From: Eudorina sp. 2006-703-Eu-15
Taxonomy: Eukaryota > Chlorophyta > Chlorophyceae > Chlamydomonadales > Volvocaceae
Assembly: GCA_003117195.1 (NCBI GenBank)
Contig: BDSI01000007.1
Location: 1,302,001 to 1,366,000 of the forward strand
Length of the DNA: 64,000 nt
Direction of reading: 5' to 3'
Shown: in pieces, positions 48,401 through 61,000 of the stretch
How the letters are laid out: every line of letters begins with the position of its first letter
How positions within the stretch are numbered: the first letter of the stretch is position 1
Translations under genes and position numbers: made by a program
The notes under the pieces: model-generated
Databases searched by the model: none
Told to the model about the DNA's origin: nothing
What the model saw: only the letters and a program-made list of their open reading frames with translations

Positions 48401-50634
48401 TGGTCGACTGCTGCAAATATTCTGGCGTGGATTGCTGTTGGGGACCAGAGCCGGTGCAGTGGTGAAGCATATCGGCCGTTGTGGCTTGCCAGCACCCGAT
48501 GGATGGAGCCCCCAGGCAAAACCGCGCGCAGCGCAGTACATTGTCCTACGTCCACCCATTCCCAAAATGCCCTCGGTATCCCCCGTGCGTAGCCCATTCA
48601 ACCCGTCGTCATTGCGGGGTGCGGCGAGATCACCCCGGAGCAGCTGGAGGCGGCGGAGACCGCGGCGGCGGGCACCGGAACCTACCCGGATTACCCGGAG
48701 GACGCTGACAAACCCGAGGGTGTGTGGGGCATACCGTGTGTGGATGGGTGGGTGGGCAGATGGGTGAGCGCGCGCTGGGATCAATGCGCTTGCTCCCTTT
48801 TCTTTTCCTCCCGTCCGCAGATCTCGAGAGAGAGTGTTTGGCGGGAGGGGAGGGCGGTGGGGTGTGTGTGTGCCAGTTGCGGGAGGTCGCACGCTGTGAG
48901 CATTAGGCCGTCGTATATAGCTGGGGCGGTGCTGTATGCGGGCTGCGGAGCGACAGGGCAGTCGCGACGAAGCACAGCACGGCACAGCACGGCAGTACTC
49001 GTGGGGCCACGTAGATGGCGGATGAGAGGGTCGTACACGGTGTCGTGACGGGCATTACACGGCTGTGTGGTCAGTCCAAGTGCCCACCCAACCCACGTGC
49101 TCACGCCACCGCCCACGACCCGACGGATTGGCGGCCGCCACCGCCACCGCCGCCGGCCGGCCTGCGCAGGTGAGACGGAGGCGGAGTTCCGGCTGCACGC
49201 CGGGGAGGCGATCCGCGTGGAGGGCAACGAGCTGTTCAAGGTGAGGGGGTAATGGCGGCTTCGTGGAGTGCCCCGACCTGTGCGGGGGAGGCCTGCTTGG
49301 ACTGAACCAAGAAGATAATTAACCCAAATCGTTTCCACCTCCGGCGACCCCTAGACCGATCGTAAGAGACAAAGAGTGTGTTGGAGCAGCAAGCCGCTGG
49401 TGGGTTCGTCCAATCACGTTGCCTGCCTGCCCCTGATTCCACACCGGTTCCCTGGCCCGTGGCGGGAATAGGCCGGCAAGTACGGGGAAGCCGTACAGAA
49501 GTACAGCAGCGCGCTGCGGTACGTGGGCCATTCCTCCTTCAGCGACCCGGCCGCGGTGACTGAGGACCAGAAGACGGCGCTGGAACAGGCGGTCGTCAGC
49601 TGCCTCCTCAACAGGTGGGCGGGCCCCCGTCGTTGCTCCACTCGCTCATTCTCTCGATGGCCTACCACGTTGACATGCCCCGGTGAAGCCAACATATGAC
49701 ACGAATGCCGCCTGGTCCTCCACCCCGTGTGTTCTTGCAGCCAGCGCAGATTGACTAATTCTACCAAGTTGCTATACCCGGCCCCGAGCTTGATGCCCGT
49801 GACGTTGTGTGTTTGACCTGCTTTTGGACGCGGCCCGCAGGGCTGCATGCCGGCTGCGGCTCAGCAAGCCCGAGGCGGCCCTCGCAGACGCGGAGGCGGT
49901 TCTGGAGCAGGCGCCGGACAACGTCAAGGCGCTGTTCCGATCCGGCCAGGCCAAGCTGGCGCTCAAGGTGCGCGCAATCCCGCTACTCGCTGCCCCGGCC
50001 CCTAGCCTGCCTCCCATCCGCCACGCTGGCCCCCAGCGCATGCGCCGGGATTTTAAATCAAGCGAACACGTAACAACCGTGTTAAGTACCGACCATACAG
50101 AACTGCCTGTACGGTAACCGTCGCTCCAGGGAGGGACGGTTGGAGGCTGTGGGTGGGGCGTTGCAACCTCCGCGGTGGCGGCGGCCGAGGATCTTTACCC
50201 TCACTCCGGTTTGCGCATCGGTCGCCCTCCGGTGTGGGCGATTGGGGTTGGCCCTCATTCCCGGGGCGATGGGATAGTTGGTTGGCTGGTTTTTGTCTGA
50301 CCTGATACCGGTGCGGACGCACGATGATGTTGCGATCCCACGTTCCGGCTAAGCAAGTGCGCCCCGGTGCGGTCCGCCCCTCCCGCAGAACTACACGGGG
50401 GCGGTGGCGGACCTGAAGCGGGCTTCGGAGCTGGAGCCCTCGGACAAGGGCATCGCAGGTGGGCGGGGCCGCGCAGGAACGTGGTGTGGCAGAGCACCTG
50501 TCATGGCGGAGCCGATTTGCTCATGCTGTTTTCCCGTTGACGTTGACGTTGCAGCGGAGCTGGCCAAATGCAAGGCGGCGCTCGAGGCGGAGCGGAAGAA
50601 GGAGCGCGCGACGTACGCCCGCATGTTTGGCTGA
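45491..50634 (+). CDS. CYP40: Cyclophilin-40 (PPIase plus TPR)
   Basis: Thirteen exons join in phase: 45491-45560, 46026-46069, 46273-46375, 46858-46902, 47361-47472, 47827-47896, 48202-48255, 48593-48719, 49170-49240, 49472-49614, 49841-49967, 50389-50458, 50555-50634, giving 371 residues, the usual CYP40 size. The PPIase domain (about 1-175) runs from [12 protein letters not shown] through [20 protein letters not shown] (catalytic Arg), [15 protein letters not shown] to [10 protein letters not shown]. The residue equivalent to Trp121 of cyclophilin A is His, as in other CYP40s, predicting weak cyclosporin binding. The second half has three TPR motifs ([61 protein letters not shown]) for the HSP90 MEEVD tail and a basic helical end. 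It is an HSP90 co-chaperone; in plants it supports AGO1 loading. Several acceptors are AAG or AG after A. TGTAA near 51616 may end the mRNA. Confidence 0.97.
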
Positions 50635-52102
50635 GGGCGCCGCCTCGCCCCCCGCCTCTGCCCGGCCGCGAGGCCAGGCCGGGCGCGTGCATCGAGGCCT
50701 CTTGAAGCCGCTTCGTGTTGCCGGGGAGGTGCCGGGGAGGAACCGCCTCGGAGGAGGCGACCCTAAGGCTCGCGGGTCGGTCTTGGTCGTGACTTTGAAG
50801 AATGCGCACACGGGCGGTGCGTGGGGTGCTGGGCGCATGGACCCCGTCCCAATGCGCGGGCTTGGGCTCAATCGGTGATGCGGTCAGGCTGCAGGCGCCG
50901 CCTTCACGGCCTGCATTCAAGAGGTCTCGGCGAGGCGTCATCATTGCCCAAAACCGTCGTCCGCCTCTTGAGCCACCTGGATGTCGTGGATATGTGCCCT
51001 GGGACAACGGAGTAGCAAGACAGGGCGAAGGTGACGAGGTGGGCAGCGAAAGTGTGCCTGCGCTGCGCCGGTTGGATCCATGAAGCAGCCAAGCAGGAAT
51101 GAGTGGCCAGCCTGCCAGCGGCCATTGAGGCGGCCCCAAGGGTGGGTGGCTGGGCGGGCAGGATGTGCTTCGTGTTGGGTTCGGGTATTTGAGTCCTTGC
51201 TCCAGGGCCTCACGCCGAGGGTCGAAATGCCGTTCGCTGAGCACCAACGAGCTATGGGCTCTTGGCGTGCAGGTGTCGTTTGTGGCTCCATCACTGGACG
51301 TCAGGCGCTTTGCATATCGGCGTGAAGCATAGCAGGGGAACTGCTGCTGCTGCTGCTGCTGTTGGCCGTTGGGGCTGTCGGGGCGAACACTGTTGCAGGG
51401 TGTCTTCCTAAGGTCCTGTATCGGACCGTATTTATTGCACTTCCTCGGACACCGTAGAGCCGAACACCGAATTCTACGGGACGTAGTAGGAGTGTGTGGG
51501 CGATGGCGAACGGCTGGATCCACCGAAACGTCCGTCCAGCTCTCGTCCAACAGATCAGTTGGTACGATACCACCTGATGAAGAAGTGTTGGGGTGTGTCG
51601 GTAGATGACCTGCCGTGTAAGGTAGCGCAAGCGGTTTGCAATTAAACGGTACGGCATCGCAGACATCACATCTGCGCGTCTTTCCACTCCTTGGCGGGGG
51701 AGAGGACCAACACGAGATCGGCATCGGCGGCCGTGCGTGCGACTGGCCCGTCCCGCAGCTCTGCCCGAAGGCGGTCAAGGCATGTACTCCCGGCCCAGCT
51801 ACCGCCATGCCCTCTACGTGGCATTGATCAGGTCACTGCGTTTGCCCGCTGGATGCGAGTCTGCGTCCGTCCGCCTCACATCTCGCTCAGCATGAGGGTG
51901 TTGCCGTGCGGCATACCCACCCCCAGCTGAAGCCACTCGTAGGACCCTAGATCATTCACGACATGCCGTGACATGCCGTTGATGATGACTATGATGATAC
52001 CATTGATAAATGATCATAATGGCCATGCAAACGGGTGAACGCAAAGGAATGTCACCGGAAACGACACTGAATCCCAACCACCACCAGTCTCCGCACACGT
52101 CA
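50635..52102. other. Convergent intergenic region
   Basis: Between the CYP40 and OTU-protease stops, so it should contain both 3' UTRs. TGTAA at about 51616 is the only clear plus-strand signal. A CTG run lies at 51343-51363. The long minus frame 50501-51808 is a composition artefact with no motif. Confidence 0.5.
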
Positions 52103-54109
52103 TCACGCGGCCGCGGCGCCGTTCGGCCGGTTTTGCTCCGGAACCAGGAGGTCGTAGTGAGCCCCACTCCACAAGAGATGGATCGGCTCCGTGGTTCCGA
52201 GCAGGTGATCGCCGTACGTCACGATTGGCACCAGCTGGCCGTCCTGCACGTGGTACACCGTGATCGGCCGCCGTACGACGTGTACGGCCATGACCATCTC
52301 GGGCTCGCCTGCGATGTGCGGGGGCCGTGTGTGTGGGTCAGCGGCGGCAGCGGCGGGCGCGGTTTATGGTTACGGGGTTTAGCTGGCTATCCTACCGTGT
52401 GTGCTGTGTGGGTCTCGGTGACCGCAATCAATTAAATACGGTGGGTACGGTAAGGGGCATCAAATCGACAAGGTCATTACTCGGACGATAAAATTTCGAC
52501 ACTCCTCCCTCCATGGACTACCGCAAGGCACATTTCCCAACATGCACCGCGTCCTCCCCTCCGTTTTAACCCCCCGCCCCACCCACCCCCGCATCGTGCC
52601 CTCCCCTCCCTCTCTCCTTTTGAGCATGCCTACGAATGCGATGTGCCCGCTCCCTTCTCCCTACCATATGCCGTACCCTCCCTGCACATGTACCCACCGC
52701 CCCAGGCCATCGGGTGCGACATGGTCCTGCAGTACTCGTCGAAGTCGGGGGCGATGCCCGGCAGGAACGGCTCGATCTCACTGCGCGGGGTCACAGATAG
52801 GGTACGGCACACGGTCGAGGGCAGCGCCGGGAGCCAATGCCGGGGGCCAACGACAACGCCAGGGAAGGAGAGCGGGCGGGAAAGCCCGCGGCAAAGCAGG
52901 CTCGCTAACTGGGAGGCCCTCCACTCGCTGGATCCATGCCGTACCACAGACCGTACCACAGACCGTACCACAGACCGCACCACAGACCGCACCACAGACC
53001 GTACAAACCACAGACAACAACCACAGCTCCAAGTGGTGCCCCCCCAGCTAAGCTGCGCGCTCCCTTCCCCATTGCGTGCTCCCTCAGTCGGGGGACAGGC
53101 CTTCCCAGCCGGCATCCGCTCCGGGTTTCGGGTCCGCGCGCAATGGCAGTGGGTATCCGCCAGGTCCCGTCAGGTCCCCGTCATGTCAGGTCAGGTCCCA
53201 TCAGGTCGGGTCGGGTTGGGTCGGGTGATGCCCCGAGGGATGACTTTAGTGACACCGCCATAGCCGGCCGCCATAGCCGCCGTACTAGCCGCCGTATAGC
53301 GACACCCACATCTGCTACCCACAGCCTCGCCAGCTGGAGGCGGCGCCCCCCACTGGATACCTCGGCGGCGCACCTTCAACTTTCAACATGGTGTGTTCCT
53401 ACCAATGGCATATACTGATATACCCCCTCGTGTATGCCTGCCAATGGCATACACTGATATACACCCTCGACACCTCATCAGCCCGCCCCCACTGCCCCCG
53501 GACTCACTCTCGTCGCTTCCGCAGCTCCTGAACCACCGCCTGGCGCAGATTCTGGGCCGCGACGCCCTCCGAGTCCGCGGACATGGACTTGCCTGCAGCG
53601 TAGCGGCGGGGCACACACACCGGCGTCGGGCGGGTTGCATTTCTAAACACATCGTACCGTACGGCATCGTACAGCACTGTACCATGGGTCGCCTGCTGAG
53701 CCCCCTGCGCGATCGCCCGGAACATGCAGGCGCCGTCCCCGCTGATGCGATGCAGCCGGAAGTGGGCCTGCTGCTGCTGCTGCTGTTGCTGAGCGCCAGA
53801 CGCTGACGCGCCTGCGCTGCCGGCCGCGGCCGCCGCTGCAGAGGTCCCACGGGTCGGGCCCATGGCCGGGCCCGAGTAGAAGGCGTCCGAGCGCATCATG
53901 GGCGCGACGGTGGCGGCCGGTGGCTGCCACAGGGATTTTAAGTTCGGCCATCCTGGGTTGTTCGGAGGAGGCAGAGGGGGAGGAGGTAAGCTGGCGTGTC
54001 CGATGGCGCGGGGCAGGAGCTCAGACATGTACGGCAGGGGGCCGGGCCTGCATCGCTCCGCCCGCTGAGGTGCAGCGCCACGCATGTTTCCCGTAATGGT
54101 TGGAACCAT
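52103..54109 (-). CDS. OTU-type cysteine protease (deubiquitinase-like)
   Basis: Four exons join in phase: 53683-54109, 53508-53592, 52698-52780, 52103-52308, for 266 residues from the ATG at 54109. The first about 110 residues are Pro/Ala/Gln-rich and disordered, including a poly-Gln run. The OTU domain then shows HRISGDGACMFRAIA with the DGxC catalytic Cys, SEGVAAQNLRQAVVQELRKRR, DFDEYCRTMSHPMAWGGEPEM, ITVYHVQDG and IHLLWSGAHYDLL with the catalytic His; this order and spacing match plant OTU-like proteases. It probably removes ubiquitin chains; localisation cannot be read. The frame stays open upstream of 54109 to about 54165, so an additional 5' exon is possible. The intron 53593-53682 is short and begins GTACAG; the intron 52781-53507 is full of tandem repeats. 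Confidence 0.9.
52935..53012. repeat. CCGTACCACAGA minisatellite
   Basis: Six 12-bp units (CCGTACCACAGA or CCGCACCACAGA) in tandem within the OTU-protease intron 52781-53507. It reads as DRTT on the plus strand and is not coding. Confidence 0.95.
53165..53228. repeat. CAGGTCCCGT / GGGTCGGGT repeats
   Basis: Degenerate tandem TCAGGTCCC units passing into GGTCGGGTTGGGTCGGG in the OTU-protease intron. Confidence 0.75.
53396..53468. repeat. 38-bp tandem duplication
   Basis: Two adjacent, about 38-bp copies (CCAATGGCATA..TGATATAC..CCTCG) differing at a few positions, in the OTU-protease intron. Confidence 0.85.
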
Positions 54110-55045
54110 TGGCAATCCCGCTACCGCCACGGGGTTGTCAGCCTCCAGCAGGCCGCACTTTGCACCTCAAGGGACGCTGGTTTTCCTCGATTGCACCGTC
54201 TGTCGCACGCCCCGCAAACTCCTGCATCGCAGCCCGGCCCACATAGACCCGCTGTGGACGCACCCGAAGCACAGACCGGCCGAAGCACCAGCTGCTGACG
54301 GCGGCTGCAAGTGTATCGAGCAGTGGTCCGCGGTAACGACAGCATCGCTCCGGCGATGAAAAGGACAGACGCAGGGGTATTTATAACGTGAAATTAATGT
54401 ATTATCTTGCTGGCCAGCAGTTCGCCATGGGAGACACCCGCTGAAGAAGGAGTTGGTTGGAACCTAAATTTGCCGTACTCGTGCCATAACAAAACAGAAG
54501 ACGCATGTTGAGAAACATAACATTGGGGTGAATTACCTATAAGTTGCTTTTTCGGCTGGATCCATGAATTTATCGGTACATCATCTTTCTGCTTTGACAA
54601 GGACTGTAAATGTAACTTTGTCTTGATGCTTCAGCCTGTCGTTGCACGATACCACCAATGCGTAATCAAAAGCGGCGTCGTGTGGCGGCAAGGGGAGCTG
54701 ACGCGTCGGAACCTGCCCCTGAAAGCACGGCAAGGTACCGAGAGTTTGCAAGCCACGGTTGCAGGCAGCCGCCTGCTTCTGCATAGCTAATATTCAGACT
54801 TTTGCCATAATGCTGAAATATATGGGGTAGTATTATGGGGACCATTGTTATCAGTTGCCATATCAGCGAAATCTTTCCTGGGAGCTTTCCCTGGCGCTTG
54901 GGTGTTGCGTAAATGGAACACGGTGTGCGGTTCATGATGTAGCACCGGGGTGTTTGCCCCGTCATGCGGGGACTGCCTCGCCCTGGCACGGTCCTCAGAT
55001 GGATGTCATCGATTGGTATGGACTAGTGCCACTCTTTGTCCACGC
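54110..55045. promoter_or_regulatory. Divergent intergenic region, OTU / F-box LRR
   Basis: Lies between two divergent starts and should contain both promoters. It is AT-rich from 54360 to 54900. The frame leading into 55046 opens at 54950 but lacks an ATG before 55046. No further feature is seen. Confidence 0.5.
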
Positions 55046-58000
55046 ATGCATCCCTCGGATGCTCACAACCCCGATTTTCTCAGTACGCTCTCTTCCCCCA
55101 CCTTACCAACCAGATGGGGAGAACTACCACGGGAGATTGTGGCCATGATCGCGAGCTACACATGCGACCCGGCGCAGCCGCTGCCGTGCACCCAACTCAG
55201 CTACGTCGCCGACCCGGACTCCGGTGCTTACCCGCGGCAAGAGGACCGCTCCTTAGTCGCGTCGGGCTCACAGCTTACCTGCGGGCAGGGCTATCCCACG
55301 GGTCAGCCAACGGGCGCCGGACCCACGGGTCAGTCGGCCAGCAACCCCGCTGACGCGGCCGCTGCGAGCGGCGACGCCGGCGACGCCGGCGCCGGTGTCC
55401 CCGCTGCCATTCCCGGCACCTTCCGCCCATGCAGGATGAATGATACGGCGCTGGCAATGCGCCGCGTCTGCCGGCTGTGGTGCGAGGTTCTAAGCGAGGG
55501 CCTCCGCGTCGTGACGCTGTACGGCAACCGGGACGTCACCTTGTGGGCCTCCCACTTCCCGCTCCTCTCCACCCTCCGCCTGGAGTCCTGCTGCGACCTG
55601 TTTGTCCGGAGCTCGTCAGAGGGCCCTGACGCGCACCAGCGGCAGCAGCAGCGGCGCGGCAGGAGCCGTGGCGACGGCGGCGACGGCGGCAGCGACGACA
55701 CGGCAGGGCCGGGACCCAGCAGCGCAGCGGCAGCAGCGGCAGCGTCCGCTGCCGCCGCCACCTCCAGGGGGCGACGGCGCGGGCCGCGCTCTGGCGCCGC
55801 CGCAGGCCGCACAGCGCGGGGCGGCGGCGACGGCGGCCCCTCCGCCGCCGCTGCTGCCTCCGGATCCTCAAGATCGCGCTCGCTGGCAGCGATGACGTCC
55901 CTCCGTAACCTGCAGATCTCGGATACCGCACTCCAGCTCGACCTGGCGGCCAGCTGCCCTTCCCTGGAGGAGCTGGTCGTACGGGCACAGCAGCAGACGC
56001 AACAGTACGGCACGTATCGGGGGCGCGACGTGTACGGCGGGTACGGCGGCCCCATGTCACCGGGCGCCGGCCGCCGGGGCAGCGCCGGGCGTTGCGGGCC
56101 CGGCGGCAGCGGCGGCGCGGGCGCCGCCCAGGCCGTCAGCCGGCGCTCCGCCCTGGACCGGGCGCTGTCCAGCTTGCCGGGGCTGCGGCGGCTGCGGCTG
56201 AGCGGGCTGGACGCCTCCGCGGCCCGGCTGGGGTCCACGCTCATGGCCCTCACGGGCCTGACCAGCCTGCGGTTGTATCAGTGCCGAGTGCCCACCTTCA
56301 TCGGGTCCCCGGAGCGGGCGCGGGCGGGGCACAGCAGTTTCGGTCGGGAGCTGGTCATGAACCTGGGGGCCAAGCTGCAGGTGTGTGCGTGTTCGGCGGG
56401 GGCCGCGCCCGCAGCTGCTGTGTGCTTCATTGTTGGGGACCTGAGCCGCTAACGAGACAGCTGCAGCCCCTTCCCGCAAAACAGCCCCGCCCCGTGCTGT
56501 CGCTGCCTTTGCCACTGTCGCGGCCGCTGCCCACGTCGCTGCCCACATCGCTGCCCACGTCGCTGCCCACATCGCTGCCCACATCGCTGCCCACGTCGCT
56601 GCCCACATCGCTGCCCACGTCGCTGCCCACATCGCTACAGGACCTCGCCCTGCGCGGGTGCTCCCTCAAGGTGCTGCCCAATGAGGTGCTCGCGGGCCTC
56701 ACGGGACTGAGGATCCTGGACCTCTCCAACAACTGGCTCCACGCGCTGCCTCCCACCGTCACCCTGATGACGCGCCTGGAGGTACGGCAGTACGGCAGTC
56801 GATGTACCGCGTCGTACATACACGTCGTCGCACCCGGCCAAAGCCTCGGAGCGCGGCGGATGTAAGGCATGTTGACGTGGGACGGTGGACGGGGCGGTCC
56901 GTGGGGGAAATGCGTCCGGTAGGCTGCCGGGGAAAGCGCCCGGTGGCGGAATGGCTGACCGTGCGTGGGGGCGGAGCGACGGACGGAAGCGATGCCTGCG
57001 CACGGTATCTGGACCGAGAGGGGGATGCCGTGGATTGCTGCGCTGTCATGCAAGGTTCCCTTCCGAATCGTGATGCCAGTCGCGCGCCTGCACGTGGCAA
57101 CACCGGCACTCTGCCCCTGTACTGCCTCCTGTACCCCTCCTCCATCTCAATCCCCCGATTGAGATCGTCGCCCTCCTCACCCGCACCTGGCACCTCTCCC
57201 CGGTGTCCCCCTCCCCGGTGGCCCCCAGTACCTGGACCTGCAGCACAACGCGCTGGGCTCCCTGCCCCCCGGCATGGGAGCGCTCTCTCGGCTGGTGGAC
57301 CTGGACCTGTCGGGGAACTACCTGCACCGACTGCCCTTCGACTTCAGCGAGCTCACCTCGTAGGTGTGGGGCTGTGCGACTGCTTTCCGTGGGAAGGTGT
57401 GGGGCTGCACGGCAGCTCTCCGTGGGAAGGTGTGGGTTCGGCGCTCGCAGGGCGCTTGTTGGGCAGACAACATGATTATGCAGCCTTCGGGGTTCCGAAG
57501 CGGCCCGGGCCTTCAGCGGCGTGGGGCCTTACACGCTTCTGAACGAAGGGGACAAGTAGCTGATGACCGTGTGTTTAGAATTGCAACCCGCCCGCCCGCC
57601 CGATCCGATGACCGTGTGTGTGTGTGTGTGTTTGCGGCGCCCAGGCTGACCTTCCTGAACCTCGGGGGACTTCACGGCCTGGACATGGGGATCTGCTGGC
57701 GGCTGCTGGCGACCCTCACCAATCTACAGTGTCTGGGTGGGTACGACACCATGGGGTACGACGCTGCCGTACCTCTTTGTAAGGCGCCATGGTTCTACCT
57801 GCGCCTTCGGGTGTGTGCGGGTAGGGGTAGGGGTAGGGGCGTGTAGCTGACACCGCAAAGCGATCGAAGATCGGTGCAGATTCCACCGACTGGCAGACGG
57901 GGCACTGGTGTGCTAGAACACTTGCGGGGCCCACGGATAATTTGGTTCGTTCACTCTCGCGGCTGTCGCTCATTGCCGCTTTTCATCATAACCATCTTCA

Positions 58001-61000
58001 TGGTTATTTTTAGTTGTCTTTATGTATGCATCATTGTCATGGCCACTGTCAGAATCATCATCGTTGTCAACGGGTTATCACCCTCATGAGTGGACACTCC
58101 CTTTTGCAACACCGCGCGCATCCACGGGAGCGCCGACCCACGGGACCGCCGACCCGCGGGCCACCGACCCGCAGGCCTTTCCGATGTGGACCTGTCGGAG
58201 GACGTGGGTAATCCGGACGCTGTTCACCCCGCCCTGGCGGCGCAGCATCCGCCGCCCCCACAGCAGCAGCAGCAAGGGGCCTGGCAGGGCCCCCTGCACG
58301 CGCTCATCTCCGCGCTGGCGCCCGCGGGGCGGCTGCGCGAGCTGACGCTGGACGGCTGCGGCCTGAACAACCTGCCCGCCAGCTTCTCAGACCTGACAGC
58401 GCTGAGCCACCTGTCGCTGATGGAGAACTTCGACGCGTCGGTGGGTCGGTGGGTCCGCGAGGAGCGGGGCTGCATGTGGTGAGACGTGAGAGTAGAGCGC
58501 AGTAGCTACGGTAGGGGCTTGTGTGGAGCTGCGGCGCGTGGGCCGGTGGGTCGGTGGGTCACGTCCCTCGCGGGCGTCCCTTTCATCGCAGTCGTTGCGA
58601 CCCGTCTCGTGCGCGGGTCGCCGTGGCGACGACCGGCCAATGTCTTCCTGACGTGGCCCCATAAGTCGAGGTCCTTGGACAACAGAATGTGCAGCCGCGC
58701 CGCGTAGTAGGCGCAGCACGTTTACGTCAAAGGTGAACAGACAGCCGTCAAGGCGTAAGAACGCGTGGAGTTGATGTCTAATGTCTCTGCGGGGGGTGTT
58801 CTGTCCGTCATCGCGGCGTGCAGGGCTTGCCCGAGGCCATCTCCTCGCTCCGGAACCTGGCGGTGCTGGGGCTGGGCTACCTGGATCTCAGGGCCCCCCT
58901 GCCGGACAGCCTGTACGACATGGCGTCGCTGCGGGTGCTGGACCTCCAGCAGAACTACCTGCCCGCCCTGTCGCCCGACGTCAGCAAGCTGTCCAACCTG
59001 CAGGTACGGCACCGTACGGCAGGGTCGTACGACCCCGCACCGACCCCGCGTCATGCACATCGCCAACCTGGCCCTGCCCCTGGCCCGCTCCGACCTCACG
59101 CTGTCCTCTCTAGCGCCACCCCGCGCGCCCTGGTCCCCGTTACGCACCGCCCCCGCCACCCTTGGATTCCGGCGGGGCTGCAGGTCTTGAACCTGCTGGA
59201 CGCCGTGGACCCCCTGGCTGAGCGGGACGCGATCCCATGGGTCTCCATCTACCGGCTCACCAGGCTGCGCCACCTCAGCGTCGCGGGCCACGACGCTGTC
59301 CCGCAGCTCCCTCCAGGCATCCGGGCGCTGGCGTCGCTGGAGGTAGGACCCGGACCTACCTCGCTTGCCTGCTTGCCGGCGCCGGGGGCTGGCAGGGTGC
59401 GGCGAGCGAAGCAGGGCACGGGCGGGGTTGCACTTGTCGGGGACAGGAGGCAGGCGGGCTGGGGCCGCGGGTCGGGGCGGCATCACTCGAGTGGCTCCGG
59501 GTGCGGAAGCAGTAAGGTGGCATCCCGGTGGCTTGCAGGCGAGGCTCCACTCGGTGCCCTGATACCCTGTCCTACACAGCAGCGGAATGATTCTCTATAC
59601 ACAGCAGCACTCCAGTAACCCCCCGTATGTTTAAAGTAGAGGCCCGGCCCCCAAGTGTGTGTGCCGTGCCGTTGGGCGGGCCCACGGTGCACAGCTTGCG
59701 GGCCCCCAAGTGCGCGAGATCGGTGTCCGGCGGCTGTAAGCCCACCAAAGTCCAGTCCGTGTGCTTGTGGCGCCACATGGCGGCGTGAAGGTCACCTAGG
59801 TTTACCAAGGTTTCGAATCCAGAGTATGGGCTTTACGGCTCTAGGTACGGTGACGGGGAACTTTGTGCCTCCAGCCACCGCGCGCCCGTGCGCCCGCGCG
59901 CAGTCTCTGTCCTTCCACTGCTACGCAGGTACCTCGCCACGTAAGCATTCTGAGTATTTCTGGGTGTGCCCGGGTTCGTTTCTGTTTTTTTCCTTTTTTC
60001 AATTCTAACTCCGTACTCCCACCTCATGCGTGGATCCCGGTGCTGCTGCTGCTTCCTCTCCCTGCCCGCAGATCCTGCAGTTGACCAACGTACACGTCGT
60101 AAGTGCCGTACTGGACGAGCTCTGTACCCACGTGCGCGGCCTGACGTGCCTGGAGCTGGTGCAGTGCGACATCTCGTCGCTGCCCGCGGCCATGACCCGG
60201 TTGTCCCGGCTGACAGGTCGGTACGGTACCCGTTCTGGGGGCCCGCTGGAGGGCGCCTTCGCCCTGGGGTCACAGACTCACCGCCGTAGGGACGGTGGAC
60301 TGGGTGCACATGCTGGGTGCGTGCCGCGGCGACGGTCCTTCCCGACGCGGCTGCCAGCGGGTGCTGGGCCCATATCAAGTCATACGGACCAGCACCAGTT
60401 GTCCAGTTCTCACGTGTGAACTTTAGTCATGGTCAGTGGACAGTGGTGTCGTCTCGTACACGAGCATAGGGTTTGGGCGCCCGGCGGGCGGGCGGGATGC
60501 AGTGCCAGCTCTGCAGCTGATGACGGGCCTTGTGACGGGCAGCAGAAGCAGCAGCACCACCACCACCACCGCTACAGCAGGCTCGCCCGGCTGGTTGGAT
60601 TCCAGCCGGTATTCCAGCCTCGAGGTCTGTAGGATGACGTTTGGAAGATGACGTTTGAATTGACGCATCGGCCGCCCGTACAGTACGGCTGCCACTCGCA
60701 CGCCATGGTACTGGGTGGCTGCCACTGGGCCAGCACTGGGATCCATGGGAAGGTAGGACGTTCTCGACACGGCACTCACGACATGGCGTCGCAAGAGGTC
60801 CATTCCGCAGACCGACGTCTGCTGTTGATCCGCGCCTCTGCCGGACACCCCGCAGATCTGCAGCTGACAGAGAACCGGCTCGTCCGCCTGCCCGCGGGTT
60901 TCGGAGCTCTGACGCGTCTGATGGACCTGGGCCTCAGGTGCGGCCCCCAGCCCCTCACATCTCACACAGAGAGACTGCCCTTCCCCCGCATCGGCGTTCC

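Noticed and set aside
50501..51808. 435-residue minus ORF downstream of CYP40
   Set aside because: No domain-like content; it overlaps the CYP40 last exon antisense and the convergent 3' UTRs.
52935..53012. Plus-strand DRTTDRTT protein repeat
   Set aside because: It is a 12-bp intron minisatellite on the strand opposite the OTU gene, with no supporting exons.
56520..56640. In-frame LPTS repeat as part of the F-box LRR protein
   Set aside because: The exon chain is in phase with a GTGTGT donor at 56381 and a CTACAG acceptor at 56640; the repeat is a 12-bp minisatellite that stays open only because its unit is a multiple of three.
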